Below, piece after piece: positions 1 to 6,423 of a DNA stretch of 6,789 nucleotides. Below the pieces are notes generated by a model, which had not been told where the DNA came from, did no database searches, and saw only the letters and a list, made by a program, of their open reading frames with translations. The position numbers were made by a program, and so were the translations under genes. Within the stretch, counting starts at the first letter, position 1, and the number at the start of each line of letters is the position of its first letter. This DNA is from Opitutia bacterium (GTDB lineage Bacteria; Verrucomicrobiota; Verrucomicrobiia; Opitutales; Seribacteraceae), in assembly GCA_018646565.1 (NCBI GenBank), contig JABGUO010000351.1, positions 1-6,789 on the forward strand. The letters are read 5' to 3'.

Positions 1-1370
1 AGATGGAGATGGTAGGGGTCCTGATCCGGGTGAATTCCCATGGCGGTAAACCAAACAATTTCATTCTCTTCCTCCACATACTCGATTTTGCGAACGAGCC
101 ATTTTCCCTTGGTGATTGGGTTGATTACCTCCCCGGTGGTAGCATTGATCCGGTAGAGATGATTCCATCCACTCCTTTCGCTGGCCCAGATTAATTGCCC
201 GGATTGGTCGAGCCAGTGAAGCATGGTCTTTTGGGAGTAATCCACAAATGTGTCAGGAGATTCCCGAACGAGGTCGGTCACTTTTCCTGTTGAGGAATCG
301 ATTGAAAGAAGGGCGAGTTCCTCATGTCCACGCTGGTTAAAAAGAATATGTGCGGACCGACTGTCTTTGGACCAGTGCTTAAATTGAACCGACCAGGAAT
401 CAAGAAAAGGAGATTCGTCGACTGGAATGGGGGTCTTTTTTTTCAGGTCAAAGAGGATGGGGCGACGTTGAGGACGGGGATCGCCAGGTTTGGGATAATT
501 GATGAACTCGATGGTGGGTTGAACCTGATCTTTGGGAGAACTACGAAGTAGGGGGATCTTACGCGGAATGACCCGGGTAGACCGAAACCCAAGGGCGTAG
601 CGCTTATTAGGTGAGTAGTGAAATTCGCTAAGGAAGGAATCTTCTTCTCTACCATTATGGGTGAGTTGGATATCCTTTTTATCTTTTTTGATTAACCAGA
701 CATTATACTCGCGAATGACCAGTTTTGAAGGAGGAGTGGAGTCAGGCTTGGGGGCGGGGGGGGATTGTTTCATTGCCACCCGGCGGGAGCGGGTGTCAAT
801 TTTGGCAATACAGTCATGGTTGGAGGCAGTAAAGATACCGGTCAGATCGTTGGCGGAAAAATCAAGTACCCATTGATGCCCCGCAAAGGTCGAAATCGAT
901 ATATCGCCACGGGGTGGGATGGTTCCATGGTTTTTAAGTTCCCCTTCAAAATCAACCCAGTAAACACGGACCGGACGGGGAAAGGAATTTTCAAAGGTGA
1001 TGGATGCATTATCGGAACTGGCGGGACTGCGACCCCAGCTTGATTGAGGGGGGAGAAATAAAGAATCGTCTTCGTCTGTGGCTGGATCCTGGGAGACAGA
1101 TTTTTTGGTTTTACCGGTCTTGCCATCGATGAATTCCTCCTTTGCATCTTTTCCCTTCCCGGATTTAAGGATGATTCCATTATCCTTCCATTGGTAATTC
1201 AATTTCAATGGCTGATATGCCTTTTGAAATTTTGGACCGATCTCGTCGGAGCGTAAGTACCGGCGGGAAATGGAATCGCCAGTTTTCGGAGAATCAGCCT
1301 GAATGGAGTGCACCAATCCCCCTGGAGAGAGAACGAGGAGTAAAAAAGCAGAAATGGTCCGGTGTTTCAT
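1..1370 (-). CDS. Secreted S9B (dipeptidyl peptidase IV-like) peptidase with VHL-like beta domain, N-terminal part only
   Basis: The frame stays open from an ATG at 1370-1368 to the left edge: 456 full codons, with the rest of the gene outside the window. Residues 1-25 look like a Sec signal peptide: MKHR, a hydrophobic core (AFLLLVL), then a small-residue cleavage region ending SIQA. After a charged segment, residues about 118-190 match the VHL beta domain (separate entry). A Pro-rich linker (about 201-216) follows. From about 217 the sequence reads as the DPP IV N-terminal beta-propeller: REYNVWL, QLTHNG, HYSPNKRYALGFR, SSPKDQVQP, YPKPGDP, WSKDSRSA, ERSGWNHLYRI and the end GIHPDQDPYHLH, which resembles the family's blade motif. 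The Ser-Asp-His catalytic domain would lie beyond position 1, so activity cannot be judged. The family removes X-Pro dipeptides; an exported scavenging role is inferred. It lies 43 bases downstream of aspS on the same strand. No clear Shine-Dalgarno precedes the start; the signal peptide supports the start choice. Confidence 0.87.
   Translation of the reverse strand, partial: MKHRTISAFLLLVLSPGGLVHSIQADSPKTGDSISRRYLRSDEIGPKFQKAYQPLKLNYQWKDNGIILKSGKGKDAKEEFIDGKTGKTKKSVSQDPATDEDDSLFLPPQSSWGRSPASSDNASITFENSFPRPVRVYWVDFEGELKNHGTIPPRGDISISTFAGHQWVLDFSANDLTGIFTASNHDCIAKIDTRSRRVAMKQSPPAPKPDSTPPSKLVIREYNVWLIKKDKKDIQLTHNGREEDSFLSEFHYSPNKRYALGFRSTRVIPRKIPLLRSSPKDQVQPTIEFINYPKPGDPRPQRRPILFDLKKKTPIPVDESPFLDSWSVQFKHWSKDSRSAHILFNQRGHEELALLSIDSSTGKVTDLVRESPDTFVDYSQKTMLHWLDQSGQLIWASERSGWNHLYRINATTGEVINPITKGKWLVRKIEYVEEENEIVWFTAMGIHPDQDPYHLH
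756..763. repeat. Eight-base G/C homopolymer inside the peptidase gene
   Basis: Eight consecutive G on the plus strand read as CCCCCCCC in the minus-strand gene. They encode the start of a Pro-rich linker (S-P-P-A-P, residues 203-207) between the VHL-like domain and the propeller. The frame is intact on both sides, so this allele is the full-length form. A one-base slip here would cut the protein off before the propeller. Confidence 0.8.
801..1019 (-). other. VHL-like beta domain within the S9B peptidase
   Basis: This covers residues about 118-190 of the left-edge peptidase. Compared with human VHL (recalled from memory), residues 124-167 align without gaps to VHL 74-117 at a constant offset of 50. 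Identities include F76, N78, P81, R82, W88, F91, G93, E94, T100, P102, P103, I109, G114, H115 and W117. Diagnostic pieces are YWVDFEGE (human VWLNFDGE), TIPP (TLPP) and FAGHQW (YRGHLW). Of the human hydroxyproline-pocket residues, Trp88, His115 and Trp117 are kept (W138, H165, W167); Ser111 becomes Thr161 and Tyr98 becomes His148. The elongin-C-binding alpha domain is absent: a Pro-rich linker follows instead. Hydroxyproline or proline binding is inferred from the fold and not shown. Confidence 0.83.
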
Positions 1371-1391
1371 GATTAAGTGAAGGACACCGGA
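1358..1391. repeat. 8-bp inverted repeat around the peptidase start codon
   Basis: Perfect arms TCCGGTGT (1358-1365) and ACACCGGA (1384-1391) flank an 18-base loop that contains the minus-strand ATG (1370-1368). In the mRNA this could fold into a GC-rich hairpin presenting or sequestering the start codon. One or two such repeats are expected by chance in a window this size, so the function is speculative. Confidence 0.35.
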
Positions 1392-1413
1392 TGGGCTTCG
1401 AATAAAATAAGGT

Positions 1414-3198
1414 TTAGACGTCCTCGGCGGTGGACTTAACCTTGAGGTCGCGGAGTTGGCGATCGGTTACAGTACCGGGGCTGTCGGTCATTAAGTCCTG
1501 TCCTTTTTGAGTTTTGGGGAAGGCGATTACATCGCGGATGCTTTCCTTGCCCGCGAGGATGGTAATCAGACGGTCAAGGCCGAGGGCAATCCCACCGTGG
1601 GGTGGGGCACCATATTCGAAGGATTCAAGCATGTATCCAAATTGGCTTTTTACCACATCGGCCGGGATATTGAGGACATCCTCAAAGATTTTCTTTTGCA
1701 CATCGGGCTGGTGAATACGGATACTACCTCCTCCTAGTTCCACTCCGTTGAGCACGATATCGTAGTGTTGCCCGCGTACTTTTTTGGGTTCGGATTCGAG
1801 TAAGGGTAAATCTTCCTCCACTGGCGCGGTGAACGGATGGTGGGAAGCTACATAGCGACCCTCCTCCTCTTCGAAGTGCATCAATGGAAAATCGATCACC
1901 CAGAGAAACTTCCAGTCCTTGGGATCGCGAAGTGCCTGACCCCGCTTTTCTAAAAGTGTAGCCGCTTCCAAGCGGACACGGCCAAGAATATTACAGGAGC
2001 TATCCCAGGAGCCGGCTGCGAAGAATATGATGTCTCCGTCTCCCACTTCGAGTTTAGACTTGAGAGTTTCCTGCTCGGCATCAGAAAGAAATTTGAGGAT
2101 GGGGGATTTCCACTCGCCTCCTTCGGATTTAATAAATGCGAGTCCTTTAGCACCCAGTGATTTGGCGGTTTCTTCCAAGTGTTTGAGTTCACCCTGAGTA
2201 ATATCCGCAAGTCCCTTGGCATTAAATGCTTTAACCGATCCACCTGATTTTACAGTGCCGGCAAATACCTTAAAGTCGGACTCGCGGAAGTCTTCGGAAA
2301 AGTCCTGAATCTCCATTCCAAAGCGCATGTCGGGCTTGTCGGAACCGAACCGGTTCATTGCGTCATTGTAAGGCATGCGCAGAAAAGGAGTGGTGATTTC
2401 CTCGCCAAGAGTTTCTTTCCATACCGTGGAGAGAAGACCTTCGATCAGGGCATACATATCCTCGCGGTCGATGAAGGACATTTCAATATCAACCTGGGTG
2501 AACTCGGGCTGGCGGTCGGCCCGTAGGTCTTCGTCGCGGAAGCAACGGGCAAGCTGGTAGTAGCGTTCAATTCCGGCCACCATTAGCATTTGTTTATACT
2601 GCTGGGGGGATTGGGGGAGGGCGTAGAATTTTCCTTCGTTCATCCGGCTGGGGACGAGAAATTCACGGGCTCCTTCGGGTGTGCTCTTAAAGAGCATCGG
2701 TGTCTCGATTTCAAGAAAGTCCTGCTTGTCAAAAAATTCCCGAATTGCCATCGATGCACGGTGGCGAAGCTTGAGTGTGTTCAGGTTGCTCTCTCGGCGA
2801 AGGTCGAGATAGCGATAGGTAAGCCGGAGGTCTTCGCCCACTTTATCGGCAGAGTCGTCCATCGGGAAGGGAGGAGTCTTGGACTGATTGTGTACAATGA
2901 TTGAACTGGCAAAGAGCTCGATATCTCCAGTGGCCAGGTTGCTGTTCTCCGTTCCTTCGTCGCGGTTGCGGACTTCTCCCTTTACCTCAATCACACTTTC
3001 GGGTTTGAGCTTGGGGAAGAGTTCGGAAAGGGTCTGGTTTTCGGGGTCGAGTACGACCTGGGTCTTTCCTTCCCGATCGCGGAGGTCGAGGAAAAAGACG
3101 CCTCCGTGGTCGCGTAGGGAATCGATCCACCCAATTAAAGTGGCGGGAGATCCGGCGTTGTCTTTGCGAAGTTGATTGCAGTGATGGCTACGTTTCAT
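1414..3198 (-). CDS. aspS: Aspartyl-tRNA synthetase, bacterial GAD-domain type, probably non-discriminating
   Basis: This cytoplasmic class IIb synthetase charges tRNA with aspartate using ATP. At 594 aa it is the usual length for bacterial AspRS. In order it shows an N-terminal OB-fold anticodon-binding domain (about 1-105; GWIDSLRDHGG, FLDLRDREG) and motif 1 with the dimer region (about 145-170; FLEIETPML). The flipping-loop motif QSPQ is at 196-199. Motif 2, CFRDEDLRADRQPEF, includes ATP-contacting R218/R221. A GAD insertion spans roughly 285-420, and motif 3, GIALGLDRL, carries R543. His31 in RDHGG is the residue linked to relaxed specificity in the Pseudomonas aeruginosa enzyme; E. coli has Leu at this position. 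That suggests the enzyme also makes Asp-tRNA(Asn) for GatCAB. The frame extends to a TTG at 3255, but that codon is the -35 box of the likely promoter, and family homology begins at the MKRSHH start used here. Upstream Shine-Dalgarno pairing is weak. Confidence 0.97.
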   Translation of the reverse strand: MKRSHHCNQLRKDNAGSPATLIGWIDSLRDHGGVFFLDLRDREGKTQVVLDPENQTLSELFPKLKPESVIEVKGEVRNRDEGTENSNLATGDIELFASSIIVHNQSKTPPFPMDDSADKVGEDLRLTYRYLDLRRESNLNTLKLRHRASMAIREFFDKQDFLEIETPMLFKSTPEGAREFLVPSRMNEGKFYALPQSPQQYKQMLMVAGIERYYQLARCFRDEDLRADRQPEFTQVDIEMSFIDREDMYALIEGLLSTVWKETLGEEITTPFLRMPYNDAMNRFGSDKPDMRFGMEIQDFSEDFRESDFKVFAGTVKSGGSVKAFNAKGLADITQGELKHLEETAKSLGAKGLAFIKSEGGEWKSPILKFLSDAEQETLKSKLEVGDGDIIFFAAGSWDSSCNILGRVRLEAATLLEKRGQALRDPKDWKFLWVIDFPLMHFEEEEGRYVASHHPFTAPVEEDLPLLESEPKKVRGQHYDIVLNGVELGGGSIRIHQPDVQKKIFEDVLNIPADVVKSQFGYMLESFEYGAPPHGGIALGLDRLITILAGKESIRDVIAFPKTQKGQDLMTDSPGTVTDRQLRDLKVKSTAEDV

Positions 3199-3364
3199 GC
3201 CTAATATAAATAAAAATAAAGGTTCAATCATAAGGAATCCATTCTCGGATGGCAAGTATGCTATGAGCCGATTAAGGGGTATTGTATGAATTTTTTACAG
3301 GGAGGAAAGGAGCGAAGGATTTTTAAACTCGCCATTCATCAGTGGCGTGGCATGGCTTGAGGGT
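3199..3364. promoter_or_regulatory. Divergent intergenic region between aspS and manC
   Basis: These 166 bases separate the divergent gene groups. The left part is AT-rich and holds the aspS promoter. The right part contains a purine-rich run, GGGAGGAAAGGAG, at about 3300-3312, preceded by a T-run. It resembles a ribosome-binding site but lies more than 50 bases from the manC ATG and is not followed by any ORF of note. A three-codon ATG-GCT-TGA at 3352-3360 lies just upstream of manC. I find no convincing plus-strand -35/-10 pair for the operon, although its promoter should be here. Confidence 0.5.
3227..3255 (-). promoter_or_regulatory. Sigma70-type promoter for aspS
   Basis: Read on the minus strand, TTGCCA (3255-3250) and TATGAT (3232-3227) are separated by exactly 17 bases. 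Each hexamer differs from consensus at one or two positions. Transcription would begin near 3220, giving an AT-rich leader of about 20 bases before the aspS ATG at 3198. This placement also rules out the upstream in-frame start candidates, which overlap the hexamers. Confidence 0.65.
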
Positions 3365-4447
3365 ATGAGCAATCGGTTTGTAGTAATTATGGCAGGCGGA
3401 CGCGGTGAGCGTTTTTGGCCTCAAAGTCGTTTAACGCGTCCCAAGCACCTTCTTCCCATCGTGGGGGATTCTCCCATGCTTGCCCAAACTGTGGATCGTT
3501 TGAAGGGGTTAGTACCACCGGAAAATGTTTTTGTGATTACCAATAAAGAACAACGGGACGCGGTCCTGGAGAGTTGTCCCGCACTACTCCCCGAGAGAGT
3601 GATTGGAGAGCCCGAGGGAAGGGACACTGCCGCAGCAGTGGGGTTGGCCGCTTTATTAGTGGACCAAGAAGCAAAGGATGCCGCATTTGCATTGTTGCCA
3701 GCGGATCATGTAATTGAGGATGGAGAGGGCTTCCGTTCAGTATTGACGAGTTCTTTTGAAGCGGCTGAACAAGATGATTACCTGGTTACAATTGGAATTA
3801 AGCCAAGTTTTCCGGCGACTGGTTATGGATATCTTTCTCAGGGAGAGGAATTGAATAAGGTACTGAGTCGACCTGTTTCCAAGGTCGATCGATTTGTGGA
3901 GAAGCCCAATGTAAGCACAGCAGAAAAGTACTTAAGTGAGGGTGGATATTTTTGGAATGCAGGAATGTTTGTTTGGAGACCTTCGGTTATACTTTCCGCT
4001 ATCGAAAAGCATGCCCCCGTTCTTTCGGCGGGTTTAAAAGAATTACAGGCAGACTTTACTTCGACAGGTTCTCTCCTTGGAGCGATGGAAAAAGTCTATC
4101 CAAAACTGGAGAAAATTTCCGTCGATTTTGCCGTTATGGAAAAAGCGGAAGGGGTAGTCATGTTGGTGTCTGATTTTGACTGGGATGATGTGGGGGAATG
4201 GCCGGCGATAGAAAGACATTATCCGGCAGATGGAAATGGAAATGTGTTTAAGGGAGAGGGAATTGCGGTGGATTCGAAGGGAAACTTGGCTTTTTCAGAA
4301 CAAGGGCATTGTATAACCCTCCTTGGAGTGGAAGATTTAATTGTCGTTCAATCCGGGGATGCTACCATGGTATGCCATAAAGACCGTGCCCAAGAAGTGA
4401 AGGAACTTGCCCGGAAAGTGGGGGAAGCACACCCTGACTTAACTTAA
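3365..4447 (+). CDS. manC: Mannose-1-phosphate guanylyltransferase (GDP-mannose pyrophosphorylase)
   Basis: The enzyme makes GDP-mannose and pyrophosphate from mannose-1-phosphate and GTP in the cytoplasm, feeding mannosylated or fucosylated surface polysaccharides. At 360 aa it is the short single-function form, with no C-terminal phosphomannose-isomerase cupin. Visible motifs are the nucleotidyltransferase signature VIMAGGRGERFWPQSR (7-22) with RPKHLLP (25-31), the PADHVI loop (112-117), GYGYL (153-157), the sugar-binding VDRFVEKPN (174-182), GGYFWNAGMFVW (193-204), and SVDFAVMEK (252-260) followed by DFDWDDVGEW (270-279). The frame can be extended to a GTG at 3347, but the family normally begins MSN-FVVIMAGG, so the ATG at 3365 is preferred. 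GAGGG sits only two to three bases upstream of it, closer than usual for a Shine-Dalgarno. It is the first gene of the plus-strand run and ends four bases before ruvX. Confidence 0.95.
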   Translation: MSNRFVVIMAGGRGERFWPQSRLTRPKHLLPIVGDSPMLAQTVDRLKGLVPPENVFVITNKEQRDAVLESCPALLPERVIGEPEGRDTAAAVGLAALLVDQEAKDAAFALLPADHVIEDGEGFRSVLTSSFEAAEQDDYLVTIGIKPSFPATGYGYLSQGEELNKVLSRPVSKVDRFVEKPNVSTAEKYLSEGGYFWNAGMFVWRPSVILSAIEKHAPVLSAGLKELQADFTSTGSLLGAMEKVYPKLEKISVDFAVMEKAEGVVMLVSDFDWDDVGEWPAIERHYPADGNGNVFKGEGIAVDSKGNLAFSEQGHCITLLGVEDLIVVQSGDATMVCHKDRAQEVKELARKVGEAHPDLT

Positions 4448-4451
4448 CTGT

Positions 4452-4886
4452 ATGCCGGTTTATCTCGGGATCGATTACGGGACCAAACGGATCGGTTTGG
4501 CATGGGCTGATGAGTTGGGCATAGCCTTACCAATCGGAGCGGTTCCAGGAGTCGATGATCAATCCTATCTGGACCGCATCGCAGATTTGATTGAAGCGAA
4601 GGAAGTGAACGAACTTATTGTGGGGTATCCAATCCATATGGATGGAACAGTAGGGGTGCGGGCGAAGGAAGTGGATGTCTTTATTGCGACCTTGGAAAAG
4701 AGTTTTGCCATGCCTGTCCACCGAGTGGATGAGAGACTAACCAGTTTGGCTGCCGAGGAATCGCTAGGGGTACAATCCAAAAAAAAGAAGAAGAGAAATT
4801 TAGGGAAAATTGATGCCTCAGCAGCGGGAATTATACTACGCGACTTTATTGAAAATCGAAATGTGATTCCTCCTCCACAGAGCTAG
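4452..4886 (+). CDS. ruvX: YqgF/RuvX family RNase H-fold nuclease (putative Holliday junction resolvase, pre-16S rRNA processing)
   Basis: A 144-aa cytoplasmic protein with the YqgF RNase H-like fold. The family is named as a putative Holliday junction resolvase, and in E. coli YqgF takes part in 5' maturation of 16S rRNA. Expected acidic residues are present: D8 in GIDYGTKRIGLAWAD, E94 in DERLTS and D121 in KIDASAAGIIL. The loop VGYPIHMDGTVG (58-68) is also typical. A basic stretch of five lysines and an arginine (K110-R115) precedes the last motif; it is encoded by an A8 run. The ATG follows the manC stop by four bases and is itself followed by truA after five bases, indicating co-transcription. 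No Shine-Dalgarno is evident, so translation may depend on coupling. Confidence 0.93.
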   Translation: MPVYLGIDYGTKRIGLAWADELGIALPIGAVPGVDDQSYLDRIADLIEAKEVNELIVGYPIHMDGTVGVRAKEVDVFIATLEKSFAMPVHRVDERLTSLAAEESLGVQSKKKKKRNLGKIDASAAGIILRDFIENRNVIPPPQS

Positions 4887-4891
4887 GCACA

Positions 4892-5656
4892 ATGAAGAAC
4901 GAAGAAGTTGATTCTAGTACACGATGGTGCTGCGTGTGTGCTTACGATGGTACCAACTATGCCGGTTGGCAAAAGCAACCCACCAATGACGCGGTACAAA
5001 ATAAAATTGAGGATGCATTGCATAATATTTTTTCTACTCCGATCCGAACGATAGGAGCAGGTCGAACAGATGCGGGAGTTCATGCCAATGGGCAGGTTTT
5101 TCACTTCGATCATCAATGGACGCATGGCGTAGACAATATGTTACAGGCAATACGTGCCCATCTTCCTACTGACATTTGTCCACTTTCGATTGAACCAGTT
5201 TCTCCTTCTTTTCATGCCATCAGTTCGGCCAAAGGAAAGCGTTACCTTTATCGTGCGGTAAAGGGTTGGGCAATGCCACAGGACCAGGGATTCTGCATCT
5301 CGTTAAAAAATAAAAATTATGATCTGGAAGCGATGAGAAAAGCGTCCCAGTTTTTAGTGGGAACTCACGACTTCAGTGCCTTTGCTGTTTCTCACCGAAA
5401 GGAAGAAAAAGAAGATCCAGTAAAAGAAATTTGGAACATGACCGTTAATCAGAAAGAAAAGGAGTTCCAATTTGAAGTCGAGGGGAGTGGTTTCCTCTAC
5501 AAAATGGTGCGCAGTATGGTAGGAGGCTTGCTGGAAGTGGGAAGAGGGCGTATTGAAGCCGATACCATCCGGGAAATATTACAAAGCAGGCAACGGACGG
5601 AGGTGGTGGTAAGTGCACCGGCAAAGGGCTTGTGTCTTGAGAAGGTTTATTATTAA
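4892..5656 (+). CDS. truA: tRNA pseudouridine(38-40) synthase TruA
   Basis: TruA isomerises uridines 38, 39 and 40 in the anticodon arm of many tRNAs. The protein has 254 aa, a typical length. The catalytic aspartate is D60 in AGRTDAGVHANGQ, at the same number as in E. coli TruA. Other family segments are YDGTNYAGWQKQP (18-30), KGKRYLYRA, the GTHDFSAF segment in the C-terminal half, and GSGFLYKMVRSMVGGLLEVGRG, followed by the terminal APAKGLCLEKVYY. The start ATG lies five bases after the ruvX stop; the few residues before WCCVCAYDG form a normal short N-terminus. Nothing looks truncated or missing. Confidence 0.97.
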   Translation: MKNEEVDSSTRWCCVCAYDGTNYAGWQKQPTNDAVQNKIEDALHNIFSTPIRTIGAGRTDAGVHANGQVFHFDHQWTHGVDNMLQAIRAHLPTDICPLSIEPVSPSFHAISSAKGKRYLYRAVKGWAMPQDQGFCISLKNKNYDLEAMRKASQFLVGTHDFSAFAVSHRKEEKEDPVKEIWNMTVNQKEKEFQFEVEGSGFLYKMVRSMVGGLLEVGRGRIEADTIREILQSRQRTEVVVSAPAKGLCLEKVYY

Positions 5657-5675
5657 GGCCAGGTTTTTGATCGAA

Positions 5676-6407
5676 ATGAAATTGTATCAGGAATATTTGA
5701 ATTATCTTTCCGATTTAATTTTCCCGGGAATCTGTCCGGTATGTGAAAAGGCTCCTTACCAGGATGGACTTTCCTATATGTGTTTAGAATGCGAGGATTT
5801 ATTGGCTTGGATTACCAAAAATGGCTGTAAGTATTGTGGGATTCCGATGAGTGGTTTTGATTTTAACGGACTAGTTTGTGCGGGATGTCGAGAAGATCCG
5901 CCCCGTTTTAAAAGAGGGAGGTGTTTATTCCTTCTCGACCAAAATGGGAAAAAAATAATTCATGAGATCAAATATCATGGGGTAAAGGATGTGTTGAAAG
6001 ATGTACCCCGGTGGCTTAATCGAAATGATTCCTTTCGCGAATTTCTTCATGATTCGATTTTGATTCCCGTTCCATTACACCGAAAGCGATTGCGGAAGCG
6101 TGGTTTTAACCAAAGCCTGTGGATTGCCAATGCATTCAAAAAAGACCTGGGAGATCGCGTGCAAGTAATTGAAGCCCTTACACGAACCAGAAATACTGAA
6201 ACTCAGACAGAATTTGACCGGTTTGAGCGAAAAAAGAATGTAAAAAATGCTTTTGCTCTTAAAAAGAAAAATGGTTTAAATAAACAAAACAAATTAATTC
6301 TGATAGACGATGTTTACACCACTGGAGCGACCTTGGACGAATGTGCAAAAGCATTAACGCAAGAGGGCTTTCAAAATGTTAATGTTGCAACTTTGGGACA
6401 TGGATAA
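5676..6407 (+). CDS. comF: ComF family protein (zinc-ribbon plus phosphoribosyltransferase domain)
   Basis: A 243-aa member of the ComF/GntX family, linked to DNA uptake and competence in Bacillus, Haemophilus and Helicobacter; the molecular activity is still unclear. The N-terminal part carries four CxxC pairs (C20/C23, C36/C39, C51/C54, C68/C71), consistent with zinc-ribbon structure. The middle has the family signature HRKRLRKRGFNQS (135-147), then LTRTRNTETQTEF and NVKNAF. The C-terminal PRPP-binding loop is LILIDDVYTTGATL (207-220). An in-frame GTG at 5613 would extend the protein by 21 residues and overlap truA, but those residues only shadow the TruA C-terminus; the ATG at 5676 gives the normal family start. 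The gene follows truA by 19 bases and is more A-rich than aspS or manC, with a Lys/Asn-rich stretch near 196-206. Confidence 0.94.
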   Translation: MKLYQEYLNYLSDLIFPGICPVCEKAPYQDGLSYMCLECEDLLAWITKNGCKYCGIPMSGFDFNGLVCAGCREDPPRFKRGRCLFLLDQNGKKIIHEIKYHGVKDVLKDVPRWLNRNDSFREFLHDSILIPVPLHRKRLRKRGFNQSLWIANAFKKDLGDRVQVIEALTRTRNTETQTEFDRFERKKNVKNAFALKKKNGLNKQNKLILIDDVYTTGATLDECAKALTQEGFQNVNVATLGHG

Positions 6408-6423
6408 CAAAAAAGATTAAATT

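Noticed and set aside
3..1043. Several short plus-strand and minus-strand open frames in the left 1.1 kb
   Set aside because: They lie in other frames of the long open minus-strand peptidase gene, whose signal peptide, VHL-like and propeller motifs are continuous.
1371..1413. Possible aspS terminator between aspS and the peptidase gene
   Set aside because: There is no stem followed by a T-run on the minus strand; the only inverted repeat spans the peptidase start codon.
3199..3255. N-terminal extension of AspRS by 19 residues from a TTG at 3255 or an ATG at 3231
   Set aside because: These codons overlap the -35 and -10 hexamers of the aspS promoter, and known AspRS proteins begin at the MKRSHH equivalent.
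3257..3290. Possible -10 elements for the manC operon (TATGCT at 3257, TATGAA at 3285)
   Set aside because: Neither has a recognisable -35 box 16-18 bases upstream; AT-rich hexamers alone are not enough.
3347..3364. GTG start for manC six codons upstream
   Set aside because: There is no ribosome-binding site at a suitable distance, and the family typically starts just before the VVIMAGG strand, as with the ATG at 3365.
5613..5675. Longer ComF start at GTG 5613 overlapping the truA end
   Set aside because: The extra residues (Arg-rich) are the out-of-frame reading of the conserved TruA C-terminus; the ATG at 5676 gives the normal ComF N-terminus.
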